A stretch of DNA of 64,000 bases from Pararhizobium qamdonense. Lineage in GTDB: Bacteria; Pseudomonadota; Alphaproteobacteria; Rhizobiales; Rhizobiaceae. The notes beneath the pieces were generated by a model that was not told the origin of the DNA, did not search any database, and saw nothing but the letters and a program-made list of their open reading frames with translations. The translations under genes were made by a program, and so were the position numbers. This document shows, piece by piece, positions 31,135 to 39,392 of the stretch. Position 1 is the stretch's first letter. Each line of letters starts with the position of its first letter. The DNA is taken from positions 1,147,001-1,211,000 of the forward strand of contig NZ_CP119566.1 in the NCBI RefSeq assembly GCF_029277445.1, read 5' to 3'.

Positions 31135-31581
31135 ATGTCAAAGCCCATTGTGATTCCCTTCGAAACCACCCTTCATGTTCGCGACACATGCCTGTGCCTT
31201 CATGTGCAGCGCGCGGCGCGGGCTTTGGCGCGGAAATTCGACGAGGCATTGCGGCCGCTCGATCTGACCAATGGGCAATTTTCCCTGCTGATGTCGCTCA
31301 ATCGGCCGGACCCGCCGGGCATGGGTCCGGTTGCCAATCTTCTGGCAATGGATCGCACCACGCTGACGGCGGCGCTGAAGCCACTGGAAAAGCGCGGGCT
31401 GCTCGTTACGATGAGTGATGACAGGGATCGCCGGCTGCGGCGGATGAAGCTGACGCCGGCAGGCCATGCGCTGCTCTCGACGGCGGTGCCGATCTGGAAG
31501 CGCACGCATGCCGATGTCGATGATGCGCTGGGCGAGGGGCGGCCGGACCGGTTGCGCTCCGACCTTCTGGCGCTTGCCTGA
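31135..31581 (+). CDS. MarR family transcriptional regulator
   Basis: Winged-helix repressor of 148 residues. The N-terminal DTCLCLHVQRAARALARKFDEAL forms the dimerisation helices. The DNA-binding part reads LTNGQFSLLMSLN, then ANLLAMDRTTLTAALKPLEKRGLL (recognition helix) and SDDRDRRLRRMKLTPAG (wing). Two Cys residues in DTCLCLH near the N-terminus could make it thiol-responsive, which is inference only. It is divergent from the DUF899 cluster and is its likely regulator. The ATG is chosen although no Shine-Dalgarno sequence precedes it. Confidence 0.88.
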   Translation: MSKPIVIPFETTLHVRDTCLCLHVQRAARALARKFDEALRPLDLTNGQFSLLMSLNRPDPPGMGPVANLLAMDRTTLTAALKPLEKRGLLVTMSDDRDRRLRRMKLTPAGHALLSTAVPIWKRTHADVDDALGEGRPDRLRSDLLALA

Positions 31582-31641
31582 CGACAAATTCCGGTCCGCT
31601 TCTGGGAGCGGACCATGTGTTAACCAAGGAGGAGACTGTCC

Positions 31642-32040
31642 ATGAGAATGATTTTCGTCAACCTGCCGGTCAAGGATATCTCGAGGTCGAAGGCGTTTTT
31701 TGCCGGCCTCGGCTTCGGCTTCAATCCGGATTTCTCCAGCGACGATACGCTGTGCATGATCGTCGAGGAGAACATCTTCGTCATGCTCTTGCAGGAGGCG
31801 CGCTTCAAGGACTTCATCATCGATGAGATCAGCGATACCAGCAAGGCGACGGAAGTGCTGACAGCGCTGTCTGCCGCAAGCCGCCAGGAAGTGGACGAGA
31901 CGCTGGCCAAAGCGCTGTCGCTCGGCGGCAAGGAATGGCGGCCGGTGATGGATTACGGCTTCATGTATGGCTGCAGCTTCCAGGACCCGGACGGCCATGT
32001 GTGGGAACTGGCCTATATGGAGCCGCAGGCGGCGAACTGA
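31642..32040 (+). CDS. VOC family protein
   Basis: Single VOC-fold protein of 132 residues: MIFVNLPVKDISRSKAFFAGLGF at the N-terminus and FQDPDGHVWELAYMEP at the C-terminus. AAGGAGGAGACTGTCC gives a strong ribosome-binding site. The insert ALSAASRQEVDETLAKALSLGG matches the lactoylglutathione-lyase-like YcgJ group. It starts 60 bp after the MarR gene on the same strand and may share its transcript. It is the third VOC gene in 3.5 kb around this regulator. Substrate unknown. Confidence 0.86.
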   Translation: MRMIFVNLPVKDISRSKAFFAGLGFGFNPDFSSDDTLCMIVEENIFVMLLQEARFKDFIIDEISDTSKATEVLTALSAASRQEVDETLAKALSLGGKEWRPVMDYGFMYGCSFQDPDGHVWELAYMEPQAAN

Positions 32041-32201
32041 TACCAGTTGGGGGGAGCTGGAGTTCATCACCCGTCGCTCCGCCCCCCTTTCTCATTTCCA
32101 TGCAAATTCGTTCCAAACCGCACAATTCCTGCCACAAAGGGCTGACAGGACAAGGAAAAACGCCGCTATAAGCGCTGCGGCGGCAAAGACGGTGGTGAAC
32201 T

Positions 32202-32927
32202 ATGACGCAGAATGTCTACGACAATCCGGAATTTTTCGAAGGCTATAGCCAGCTCGGCCGGTCGGTCGAGGGGCTCGACGGGGCTGCCGAATGGGCGTCG
32301 ATCCAGGCGTTGCTGCCGGACCTGAAGGGCAAGCGGATTGCCGATCTCGGCTGTGGGTTCGGCTGGTTCTGCCGGTTTGCCTGGGATGAGGGTGCTGCAC
32401 GCGTGGTTGGCTTCGATGTGTCAGACAACATGCTGGCGCGGGCGCGCGCGACCTCAAATCCGGCGATTGCCTATGAGAAGGCCGATCTCGAAGTCCTGGA
32501 ATTGCCGCAGGCGTCGGTTGACCTCGTCTACAGTTCGCTTGCCTTTCATTACCTCAAGGATCTTCAAGCGCTGCTTCGCCGCGTCCATGCGGCCCTTGCG
32601 CCCGGCGGCCAGCTGGTTTTTTCGACCGAACACCCGATCTACATGGCGCCGGCCCATCCCGGCTGGTCCAAGGATGCCGATGGGCGGACGACATGGCCGG
32701 TCAACGGTTATCTCGACGAGGGTCCGCGCACGACGGACTGGCTTGCCAAGGGCGTCGTCAAGCAGCACCGGACGCTGGGTACGCTAATCAATATGCTGAT
32801 CGGCGCCGGTTTCACGCTGCAGCATGTCGAGGAATGGGGGCCGTCGCTTGAACAGGTGGCCGCCCATCCGGAATGGGCAGACGAACGCGAGCGGCCGATG
32901 TTCCTGCTGGTTTCCGCACGCAAATAA
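32202..32927 (+). CDS. Class I SAM-dependent methyltransferase
   Basis: Soluble methyltransferase of 241 residues. Motif I IADLGCGFGWFCRF binds S-adenosylmethionine, VVGFDVSDNML is the acidic loop after beta-2, and LVYSSLAFHYL with APGGQLVFSTEHPIY give motifs II and III. It resembles Methyltransf_11/25 proteins; the target is not identifiable. There are 160 bp of non-coding sequence before the ATG, including a small GCCGCTATAAGCGCTGCGGC fold, and it probably has its own promoter. Convergent with the CDF transporter gene. Confidence 0.85.
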   Translation: MTQNVYDNPEFFEGYSQLGRSVEGLDGAAEWASIQALLPDLKGKRIADLGCGFGWFCRFAWDEGAARVVGFDVSDNMLARARATSNPAIAYEKADLEVLELPQASVDLVYSSLAFHYLKDLQALLRRVHAALAPGGQLVFSTEHPIYMAPAHPGWSKDADGRTTWPVNGYLDEGPRTTDWLAKGVVKQHRTLGTLINMLIGAGFTLQHVEEWGPSLEQVAAHPEWADERERPMFLLVSARK

Positions 32928-32960
32928 CCGGCAGCACCGGGACCTTCGCCGGAAAGACGG

Positions 32961-33887
32961 CTATTCCGCCCATTCCGTGTCGGCGGTGAAAGCGATGGTC
33001 AGCCATCGATTGGGGCCTTCGCTGCCGATGCGGGCGCCGATATCGTCGCGCAGCTGGTCCCATTCTTCGATCGTGCGCGCAGGCATGCCCGGTGGCACGA
33101 TGAAATAAAGCTCCACCTGCATCAGCCGTCCGATGCGGGCGACATAGGCGCGGTGGGACAGGAAGGCCTGTTCCTGCACCACCTCTTCCGCCACTTCGTC
33201 GATCCTTGCCCGCAAGGGCGCAGGCGTCATCAGCAGGATGTCGGACAGCGCCTGGCGCACCGTACCGACCGGCATCGGAATGATGACGACGGAGACCAGC
33301 GCCAGAACGGCCGGATCTATATAAGGCGCGATCCAGGCAAGCTGCGTGCCTCCAACGAAAAAACCGCCGATAAAGGCGATCAACAGGGCGGCGGTGATAC
33401 CGGCGGACATCAGCCAGGCGGTGGCGTCCAGGGTGAGAAATCCTGAGCGGATCGTGGCGTTTTTCCTGCGGACAACGGCGGCCATGGTCAGGCAGGCCGC
33501 AAGCGTGATGGCCGCATAGAGGATCGCATAATCGAATTCGAGCGCATGGCCGCCGGAGAGAATGCTGATGATGGCGTTGATCAGCGCGTAGACGGCAACG
33601 CTCATCAACAGGATGCCGTTCAGCCCGAGCACGATCGGCTCGAGATGCCAGAAGCCGAGCGAAAACCGCGCCCGCAGCTTGCCCTTGCCACGGGCCGGGT
33701 CCGCATCGCTGGCAATCAGCCTGGCGACCACAAGGGCTAGTGTGCTCATGCTGGCATCGGCGAGCGAGTAGACCCCGTCGAAGGCGATCGAGAAGGAGCC
33801 GGTGACGATGCCGAATGCAATGCCGGAACAGGCGATCAGGATCGTCACGGCAATTGAGATTTTCAGGATCGTCTGTTCGGCTTGCAT
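32961..33887 (-). CDS. Cation diffusion facilitator family transporter
   Basis: Inner-membrane protein of 308 residues with about six membrane segments, followed by a cytoplasmic C-terminal domain (from about 205). Helix II carries SFSIAFDGVYSLADASMS, the acidic metal-site pattern of CDF proteins; helix V has SGFLTLDATAWLMSAG. It probably exports a divalent metal in exchange for protons; the metal cannot be assigned. The ATG at 33887 (MQAEQTILKISIAVTIL) is chosen over a GTG 14 codons upstream because it starts directly before helix I. Confidence 0.82.
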   Translation of the reverse strand: MQAEQTILKISIAVTILIACSGIAFGIVTGSFSIAFDGVYSLADASMSTLALVVARLIASDADPARGKGKLRARFSLGFWHLEPIVLGLNGILLMSVAVYALINAIISILSGGHALEFDYAILYAAITLAACLTMAAVVRRKNATIRSGFLTLDATAWLMSAGITAALLIAFIGGFFVGGTQLAWIAPYIDPAVLALVSVVIIPMPVGTVRQALSDILLMTPAPLRARIDEVAEEVVQEQAFLSHRAYVARIGRLMQVELYFIVPPGMPARTIEEWDQLRDDIGARIGSEGPNRWLTIAFTADTEWAE

Positions 33888-34052
33888 GGGTCTGCTCGGA
33901 ATGGTGGGCTTTGGATGGGGCTTGCACACGGAAGTGTGGGCGCGTTTGCGGCATTTGCCTATATCCGAATGACGGCCGAATGGCGGCTTTGCCGATTATT
34001 GCACCAACGGACCGCGTTCAGTTCGGAGCATCATGCACAAGTTTTTGCAGCT

Positions 34053-34095
34053 GAAAAAGAAACACCCCTGAATCCACGGGAATTCAGGGGTGTAG
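34053..34095 (-). terminator. ilvD rho-independent terminator
   Basis: On the minus strand ACACCCCTGAAT and ATTCAGGGGTGT form a perfect 12-bp stem with an 8-base loop, followed by TTCTTTTTC. It lies about 30 bp past the ilvD stop. Confidence 0.9.
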
Positions 34096-34122
34096 ATCTG
34101 TGAAGGATACCTACGGCTGCTT

Positions 34123-35967
34123 TTAGCCGAGATCGCCGAGATCGCGAACGGCGCCACGGTCGGCCGAGGTGGCGAAAGCGGCGTAGGCTTTCAGCGCCGT
34201 GGTGACCTTGCGCTTGCGCAGCTCCACCGGCTTCCAGCCCTTGGCGTCCTGCTCGGCGCGGCGCGCAGCGATTTCGGCGTCATCGACACGCAGCGAGATC
34301 GTCCGGTTGGGGATGTCGATATCGATCATGTCGCCTTCGCGCACGATGCCGATCAAGCCGCCATTGGCAGCTTCCGGCGAGACGTGGCCGATGGAGAGGC
34401 CGGATGTGCCGCCGGAAAAGCGGCCGTCGGTGATCAGGGCGCAGGCCTTGCCCAGTCCCTTCGACTTCAGATAGCTGGTCGGATAGAGCATTTCCTGCAT
34501 GCCCGGGCCGCCCTTGGGACCTTCATAGCGGATAACAACGACATCGCCGGCTTTGACCTCATTGGCAAGGATCGCCTTGACCGAGGAATCCTGGCTTTCG
34601 AAGACGCGGGCGGGGCCGGAGAATTTCAGGATCGATTCATCCACGCCGGCCGTCTTCACGATGCAGCCGTTGATGGCGATATTGCCCTTGAGCACGGCCA
34701 AGCCGCCGTCCTTGGAGAACGGGTGCTGGGCATCGCGGATGACGCCCTTTTCGCGGTCGAGGTCGAGTTCCTTCCAGCGTGCGCTCTGGCTGAAGGCAAC
34801 CTGCGTCGGCACGCCGCCGGGTGCGGCACTGAACAGTTCAAGTGCTGCCGGATTGTCGGTGACGGAAATATCCCATTGCGACAGGGCATCGCCCAGCGTC
34901 TTGGCATGAACGGTCGGAAGGTCGGCATTCAAGAGGCCTGCGCGGTTGAGTTCGCCAAGGATCGCCATGATGCCGCCGGCGCGGTGCACGTCTTCCATAT
35001 GCACGTCAGACTTGGCGGGCGCGACCTTGGAGAGGCACGGAACCTTGCGCGACAGCCGGTCGATGTCATCCAGGTTGAAATCGATTTCGCCCTCATGGGC
35101 GGCGGCCAGAATGTGCAGAACGGTGTTGGTCGAGCCGCCCATGGCGATATCGAGCGCCATGGCATTTTCAAATGCGCCCCTGGACGCGATGGTGCGCGGC
35201 AATGCCGTTTCGTCATCCTGTTCGTAGTAACGCTTGGCCAGACCGACGATGCGGCGGCCGGCTTCGAGAAACAGCTTTTCACGATCGGAATGGGTCGCCA
35301 GCGTCGAGCCGTTGCCGGGCAGCGACAGGCCAAGGGCTTCCGTCAGACAGTTCATCGAATTGGCGGTGAACATGCCGGAGCAGGAGCCGCAGGTCGGGCA
35401 GGCAGAGCGCTCGATGGTCTTGACGTCCTCGTCCGACATGCTGTCGTCGGCGGCGGCCACCATGGCATCGACCAGATCGAGCGCATGGATCTTGCCGTCG
35501 GAAAGCAGAACCTTGCCGGCTTCCATCGGGCCGCCGGAAACGAAGATGGTGGGGATGTTGAGGCGCAGCGAGGCCATCAGCATGCCGGGGGTGATCTTGT
35601 CGCAATTCGAAATGCAGACCATCGCATCGGCGCAATGGGCATTGACCATATATTCGACGCTGTCGGCGATGATCTCGCGCGACGGCAGTGAGTAGAGCAT
35701 GCCGTCATGGCCCATGGCGATACCGTCATCGACGGCGATCGTGTTGAATTCCTTGGCGACGCCGCCATTGGCTTCGATCTCGCGGGCCACCAGCTGGCCG
35801 AGGTCTTTCAGATGCACATGGCCCGGCACGAACTGCGTGAACGAGTTCACCACCGCAATAATCGGCTTGCCGAAATCGCCATCCTTCATGCCCGTCGCAC
35901 GCCAAAGGCCGCGAGCGCCGGCCATGTTGCGGCCGTGGGTGGTGGTGCGGGAGCGATAGGCAGGCAT
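34123..35967 (-). CDS. ilvD: Dihydroxy-acid dehydratase
   Basis: Fe-S enzyme of branched-chain amino acid synthesis converting 2,3-dihydroxy-isovalerate (and the methylvalerate analogue) to the 2-oxo acids; 614 residues, the usual length. Signatures are [20 protein letters not shown] at the N-terminus, [13 protein letters not shown] and [18 protein letters not shown] for the cluster-binding cysteines, and [14 protein letters not shown] then [19 protein letters not shown] near the C-terminus. A monocistronic gene with its own terminator; upstream are about 430 bases without a gene. Confidence 0.97.
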   Translation of the reverse strand: MPAYRSRTTTHGRNMAGARGLWRATGMKDGDFGKPIIAVVNSFTQFVPGHVHLKDLGQLVAREIEANGGVAKEFNTIAVDDGIAMGHDGMLYSLPSREIIADSVEYMVNAHCADAMVCISNCDKITPGMLMASLRLNIPTIFVSGGPMEAGKVLLSDGKIHALDLVDAMVAAADDSMSDEDVKTIERSACPTCGSCSGMFTANSMNCLTEALGLSLPGNGSTLATHSDREKLFLEAGRRIVGLAKRYYEQDDETALPRTIASRGAFENAMALDIAMGGSTNTVLHILAAAHEGEIDFNLDDIDRLSRKVPCLSKVAPAKSDVHMEDVHRAGGIMAILGELNRAGLLNADLPTVHAKTLGDALSQWDISVTDNPAALELFSAAPGGVPTQVAFSQSARWKELDLDREKGVIRDAQHPFSKDGGLAVLKGNIAINGCIVKTAGVDESILKFSGPARVFESQDSSVKAILANEVKAGDVVVIRYEGPKGGPGMQEMLYPTSYLKSKGLGKACALITDGRFSGGTSGLSIGHVSPEAANGGLIGIVREGDMIDIDIPNRTISLRVDDAEIAARRAEQDAKGWKPVELRKRKVTTALKAYAAFATSADRGAVRDLGDLG

Positions 35968-36059
35968 GGACGTCTTCCTTGAGCTTGTCTGGGTGAACGG
36001 CAGATATAGGGTTCAGGGACCACAATTTCAGCGGTTCCTATCGCAAAACTGCGCCCGCG

Positions 36060-36140
36060 TCACGAATTTCGTAACAATATTTCGTGTTTTTTGGAGGGCG
36101 GCAGTCTTTCAAACGGGGTTGCCCCGCACGTTTGAATGGA
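36060..36140. promoter_or_regulatory. Inverted repeats upstream of ilvD
   Basis: The gap 35968-36393 holds no supported gene. It contains CACGAA...TTCGTG followed by TTTTTT (36060-36092) and TTCAAACG with CGTTTGAA (about 36108-36137) around an inner GGGTTGCCCC. They lie 90-170 bp before the ilvD start and could be operators or weak terminators; which of these is undecided. Confidence 0.35.
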
Positions 36141-36357
36141 TTGTTCTGCGATCATATCGCCCAAAATTGCAAATTTGGCCGGTCTGGCGTCACTGAGCCC
36201 CGATAGCAGCCCGAATTCCGGCGCAACTGATTGATTTCGAAGAATAACAGTCGCCACCTACCTTGTTTGGGGGATGCGGACGGCCGGTTTTCACTCTTTA
36301 TTGCCGGGGCTGGACACTTTGCAAACCCGGCAATTTCATCACGTAAACCATTGTATA

Positions 36358-36388
36358 ATCTCCTCTCCGGTAACGGGGAGGGGATTTT
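36358..36388. terminator. Terminator-like hairpin downstream of the small 36.4-kb gene
   Basis: ATCTCCTCTCCG-GTAA-CGGGGAGGGGAT is a 12-bp stem with two G-T pairs and a GTAA loop, followed by TTT on the plus strand and ATTATAC on the minus strand. It starts 5 bp beyond the stop of the minus-strand 62-codon gene, so it probably ends that transcript, although the better T-run is on the plus strand. Confidence 0.55.
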
Positions 36389-36393
36389 GCAAT

Positions 36394-36582
36394 CTAGAGA
36401 AGCGGGCTTTTGCGCCCTGCAAGATGATCGCGATTAAGCGCCTCCATGATGTCGCGCGCATCGTCGCGGTCAAGCCCAGCAAGATCGCGGCCGTCGGATG
36501 CCGCCGGCAGATGCGTGATCACGTCCATCACGGTCCAGGTGCCATTCCGTTCCTGGCGCAGCTCGTAGCGCGGTTCCCGCAT
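36394..36582 (-). CDS. Small hypothetical protein
   Basis: Protein of 62 residues from an ATG preceded by GAAGGATTTTTC; the upstream in-frame start, 13 codons earlier, has no such site. It reads MREPRYELRQERNGTWTVMD, then DLAGLDRDDARDIMEALNRD: an N-terminal beta strand pair and a C-terminal helix rich in Asp and Arg. No known domain was recognised and no function is proposed. A compact hairpin follows its stop. Codon usage is normal for the chromosome, unlike the AT-rich DNA to its right. Confidence 0.6.
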   Translation of the reverse strand: MREPRYELRQERNGTWTVMDVITHLPAASDGRDLAGLDRDDARDIMEALNRDHLAGRKSPLL

Positions 36583-36708
36583 GAAAAATCCTTCACTGAG
36601 ATAAGATTGCCGACAAACCATATCTGGGGGCTGGGACGAACGGTTTCGAGGGGTGGCGTGTGTGCTGTCGCCAGCGTGATGCGCCCATTCAAAAATGTCG
36701 ATGACAAT

Positions 36709-36760
36709 TTGAAGTTTATAATTACAATCTATAATAGTATTACTGTTTTACAAAAGGGGT
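36709..36760 (+). promoter_or_regulatory. AT-rich promoter region of the SLATT gene
   Basis: A perfect TATAAT lies at 36730-36735, with TTGAAG 15 bp upstream (36709-36714, shorter than the ideal 17). The ribosome-binding site AAAAGGGGTGG (36752-36762) follows. The stretch from about 36690 to 36770 is clearly more AT-rich than the flanking DNA. Confidence 0.45.
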
Positions 36761-36768
36761 GGTTGTTT

Positions 36769-37278
36769 ATGCAAGAGACGGTAGTAAGCGAATGGCTTCG
36801 GCGCGAAACCAAGCTGTTGGAAGAGATCGCGAGTGCGCTTGAATACTATTCGAGGCATACAAAGAGGTACCAATTCTGGCAGCGGGCAACTTCTGTTAGC
36901 GTCATGGTCCTGAGCACCCTTGCGCCGTTGGTGGTGGCAGGTTCAGGTGTTGCCGAAGGTACATTTGGGCTGTCGAGAGACAACCTGAGTGTGGCAGGTG
37001 TTATCATCACCTTGATACTCGCTCTGATCGAGGGCGTGCGCAGAATTTTCAGGTTCGAGCAAAGGTGGGCCACCTGCTACCAAGTCAAATCTACGATAAA
37101 ACGGGAACGGGAGGGTTACCGCTATCAACGCATCGGATTGGCCGTTGGCAGCGAAGAATGGAAACTAAATCTTGCTGCTTTACGGAAAGCTTTTGACATC
37201 GCGACCGGACAGGAAACGCAGGCTTTTTTTGCTGCGGTCCAAGACGCCAAGTCGGCGGCTCCCGCTAAACCGGTGTGA
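36769..37278 (+). CDS. SLATT/DUF4231-like two-helix membrane protein
   Basis: Protein of 169 residues: an N-terminal helix (EWLRRETKLLEEIASALEYYSRHTKRYQ, 9-35), two membrane helices at about 41-60 (TSVSVMVLSTLAPLVVAGSG) and 73-92 (LSVAGVIITLILALIEGVRRIF), then a long basic helical tail with QRWATCYQVKSTIKREREGY. This arrangement fits the SLATT / DUF4231 families, often linked to bacterial conflict systems as pore-forming effectors; that role is inferred. No nucleotide-sensing partner (SMODS, SLOG) is adjacent. It sits beside tRNA-Val in AT-rich DNA, suggesting horizontal gain. Confidence 0.72.
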   Translation: MQETVVSEWLRRETKLLEEIASALEYYSRHTKRYQFWQRATSVSVMVLSTLAPLVVAGSGVAEGTFGLSRDNLSVAGVIITLILALIEGVRRIFRFEQRWATCYQVKSTIKREREGYRYQRIGLAVGSEEWKLNLAALRKAFDIATGQETQAFFAAVQDAKSAAPAKPV

Positions 37279-37326
37279 CATGGATGAAATCGATATGAGC
37301 GGAGAGGCCGGTCATGCCTCCCAACG

Positions 37327-37358
37327 AAAAAGGCCTTCCGGTTTCCCGAAAGGCCTTT
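37327..37358 (-). terminator. tRNA-Val terminator
   Basis: On the minus strand AAGGCCTTTCGG-GAAA-CCGGAAGGCCTT (one T-G pair) is followed by TTT. It begins about 10 bases after the tRNA 3' end. Confidence 0.88.
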
Positions 37359-37368
37359 ATAAACTGGA

Positions 37369-37443
<75 letters not shown>

Positions 37444-37539
37444 ATCCGATGTCGGCGCATAGACCATAAACCTCCTGGGGCGTCAATAGGCTTTTTTCGG
37501 CTTTTTGACAGGAAGTTTTGCGGCCCTTGCGGCGCAGCC

Positions 37540-37902
37540 TTAAGCGGCCAGCATCTTGTTCACTTCGTCCACAAGATCACGCAGATGGAAGGGCTTGGAC
37601 AGGACCTTTGCGTCCTTGGGAGCTTTCGAATCGGGGTTCAGCGCCACTGCGGCAAAGCCGGTGATGAACATGACCTTGAGATCTGGATCGAGTTCGGTCG
37701 CCCGGCGGGCAAGCTCGATGCCGTCCATTTCGGGCATGACGATATCGGTCAGAAGAAGCGAAAACGGCTCTTCGCGCAGCCGGTCATAGGCGCTGGCGCC
37801 ATTGTCGAACGACAATACCTTGTAACCGGCCTTTTCCAGGGCTTTCACCAGGAACCGGCGCATGTCGTTATCGTCTTCGGCGAGGAGGATTTTTGGACTC
37901 AT
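37540..37902 (-). CDS. cpdR: Response regulator CpdR
   Basis: Single-domain receiver protein of 120 residues. KILLAEDDNDMRRFLVKALEKAGY is the acidic N-terminal pocket, Asp53 in LLLTDIVMPEMDG the phosphoacceptor, and VLSKPFHLRDLV holds the conserved Lys. There is no output domain. The sequence matches CpdR of alphaproteobacteria, which controls ClpXP localisation and CtrA turnover in the cell cycle, receiving phosphate through CckA-ChpT. Divergent from the N-formylglutamate amidohydrolase gene. Confidence 0.93.
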   Translation of the reverse strand: MSPKILLAEDDNDMRRFLVKALEKAGYKVLSFDNGASAYDRLREEPFSLLLTDIVMPEMDGIELARRATELDPDLKVMFITGFAAVALNPDSKAPKDAKVLSKPFHLRDLVDEVNKMLAA

Positions 37903-38097
37903 GGATTAAAGCCGTTGCACCTTACGTGTCGATGTCGGGAATTGCGGTGACGTCATGAAACCGCAGTTGAGTAAATATCCGGTGAAGACTGAAGGTCAAG
38001 CCCCGCTCACCGGCAGGAAACGACTATGGACATGATTGCCGCCTGCTGGCAACATACACGAAGCATCAAGATTGTGACATGGTAAAAAAGGGCTGCG

Positions 38098-38997
38098 ATG
38101 ACGCAGAACGTCAGCGAAACCGAACAGTTCGAAGTTCGCGAGCCGGAAATGCAGCGCATTCCCTTTGTCTTCAATTCGCCCCATAGCGGCAGGGTCTACA
38201 GTTCAGCCTTCCTGAAAAAATCCCGCCTGGACCACCTGTCGATCCGCCGCTCGGAAGATCATTTCGTCGATGAATTGTTCCATTGCGTCACCGATCTCGG
38301 CGCACCCCTGTTGATGGCGCATTTCCCGCGCGCCTTTCTTGACGTCAACCGCGAACCTTATGAACTCGATCCGCGCATGTTCGACGGGCCCTTGCCGCCG
38401 CATGCCAATATCAGCTCGATGCGGGTGGCGGGCGGTCTTGGCACCGTGCCGCGGCTGGTCGCCGAAAACATGGAAATCTACCGCGGCCGCTTTCCCGTTT
38501 CCGAAGCGCTGGAACGGATCGAGACCATCTACAAACCCTATCATGCCTGCCTGCGGCGGCTGATTGCCCGCACCCATGTGCAGTTCGGACTGGCGGTCCT
38601 GATCGACTGCCATTCGATGCCGGGCAATATCCGGCTGGCCGGGACGGGCCAGCGGCCGGACTTCATTATTGGCGACCGCTACGGCACCAGTGCCTCGGCC
38701 GATCTGTCGCGGACTGCAGTCTCGCTCTTGGAGGATCTCGGCTTTTCCGTCGCCCGCAACAAGCCCTATGCCGGCGGCTTCATCACCGAACATTACGGCC
38801 GGCCGGCGCGCGGGCTGCATGCGCTGCAGATCGAGATCAATCGCGGTCTCTATGTCGATGAAACGACGCTGCAGAAGAAGCGGGATTTTCCGATGCTGGC
38901 AGACGCGATCGGCATGTTTCTCAGCGGGCTTGCGGCGCATGTTGAAAGTTATGCGCCAAGTACGTCTGCGGCCGGGACGCCGCTTGCTGCCGAATAG
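38098..38997 (+). CDS. N-formylglutamate amidohydrolase family protein
   Basis: Hydrolase of 299 residues of the FGase family. Recognisable stretches are PFVFNSPHSGRVYSSAF at the N-terminus, FLDVNREPYELDPRMFDGPL, VLIDCHSMPGNI (the metal/active-site Asp-Cys-His region) and LHALQIEINRGLYVDE. Members cleave N-formyl-L-glutamate or related N-acyl amino acids, in some organisms as the last step of histidine breakdown (HutG). No other hut genes are in the window, so the physiological substrate is uncertain. It lies divergent from cpdR. Confidence 0.88.
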   Translation: MTQNVSETEQFEVREPEMQRIPFVFNSPHSGRVYSSAFLKKSRLDHLSIRRSEDHFVDELFHCVTDLGAPLLMAHFPRAFLDVNREPYELDPRMFDGPLPPHANISSMRVAGGLGTVPRLVAENMEIYRGRFPVSEALERIETIYKPYHACLRRLIARTHVQFGLAVLIDCHSMPGNIRLAGTGQRPDFIIGDRYGTSASADLSRTAVSLLEDLGFSVARNKPYAGGFITEHYGRPARGLHALQIEINRGLYVDETTLQKKRDFPMLADAIGMFLSGLAAHVESYAPSTSAAGTPLAAE

Positions 38998-39035
38998 CCG
39001 TCTTTTCCAAGACATTCTTTCCCTGACATCAGGGC

Positions 39036-39114
39036 AAAAAAAACCGCGCTTGTGGCGCGGCTAAGTCTAGGGAGGAAACACCCAAGGAGGGTATTTACAG
39101 CCACAAGTGACTGT
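39036..39114 (-). ncRNA. mmgR: MmgR-like sRNA (suhB / alpha-r8 family)
   Basis: On the minus strand a clear promoter, TTGACA (39149-39144) and TAAATT (39126-39121) with 17-bp spacing, precedes a short transcript starting near 39114. The RNA begins ACAGTCACTTGTGGCTGT, continues with ATACCCTCCTTGGGTGTTTCCTCCC (two C/U-rich CCUCC motifs) and ends in CCGCGC-CACAA-GCGCGG-TTTTTTTT. Length is about 79 nt. Sequence plan, size and position before an inositol-monophosphatase-family gene fit the rhizobial suhB/MmgR sRNA family, known in Sinorhizobium to limit polyhydroxybutyrate granule number. Confidence 0.88.
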
Positions 39115-39120
39115 AGGGAA

Positions 39121-39149
39121 AATTTAATATTGCAGCGCACAATTGTCAA
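39121..39149 (-). promoter_or_regulatory. sRNA promoter
   Basis: TTGACA and TAAATT hexamers on the minus strand, 17-bp spacer, placed 6-7 bases before the inferred start of the MmgR-like sRNA. This is one of the best sigma-70-type promoters in the window. Confidence 0.8.
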
Positions 39150-39392
39150 GCAAGATTTGGCCACAATTGGTGCAGTGCGCCAAAACCCTGGGATATAGTG
39201 GCGCTGTAAATTGGTCGATTTCGCGCTGTTTATTGATTTTTCAGGCCGGTTTTTCGTAAAACCGTCACAAGACTGCTGTCACATCTGCCGATCGGCGCGA
39301 TTTTTTCCGATTTTCCTGCCAAAGGCTTCTCTTTCAAAAAAATGTGCCATAAGCAGATTCAGCCTTCCATTTCCCGATTTTCGTGAGGTTTC

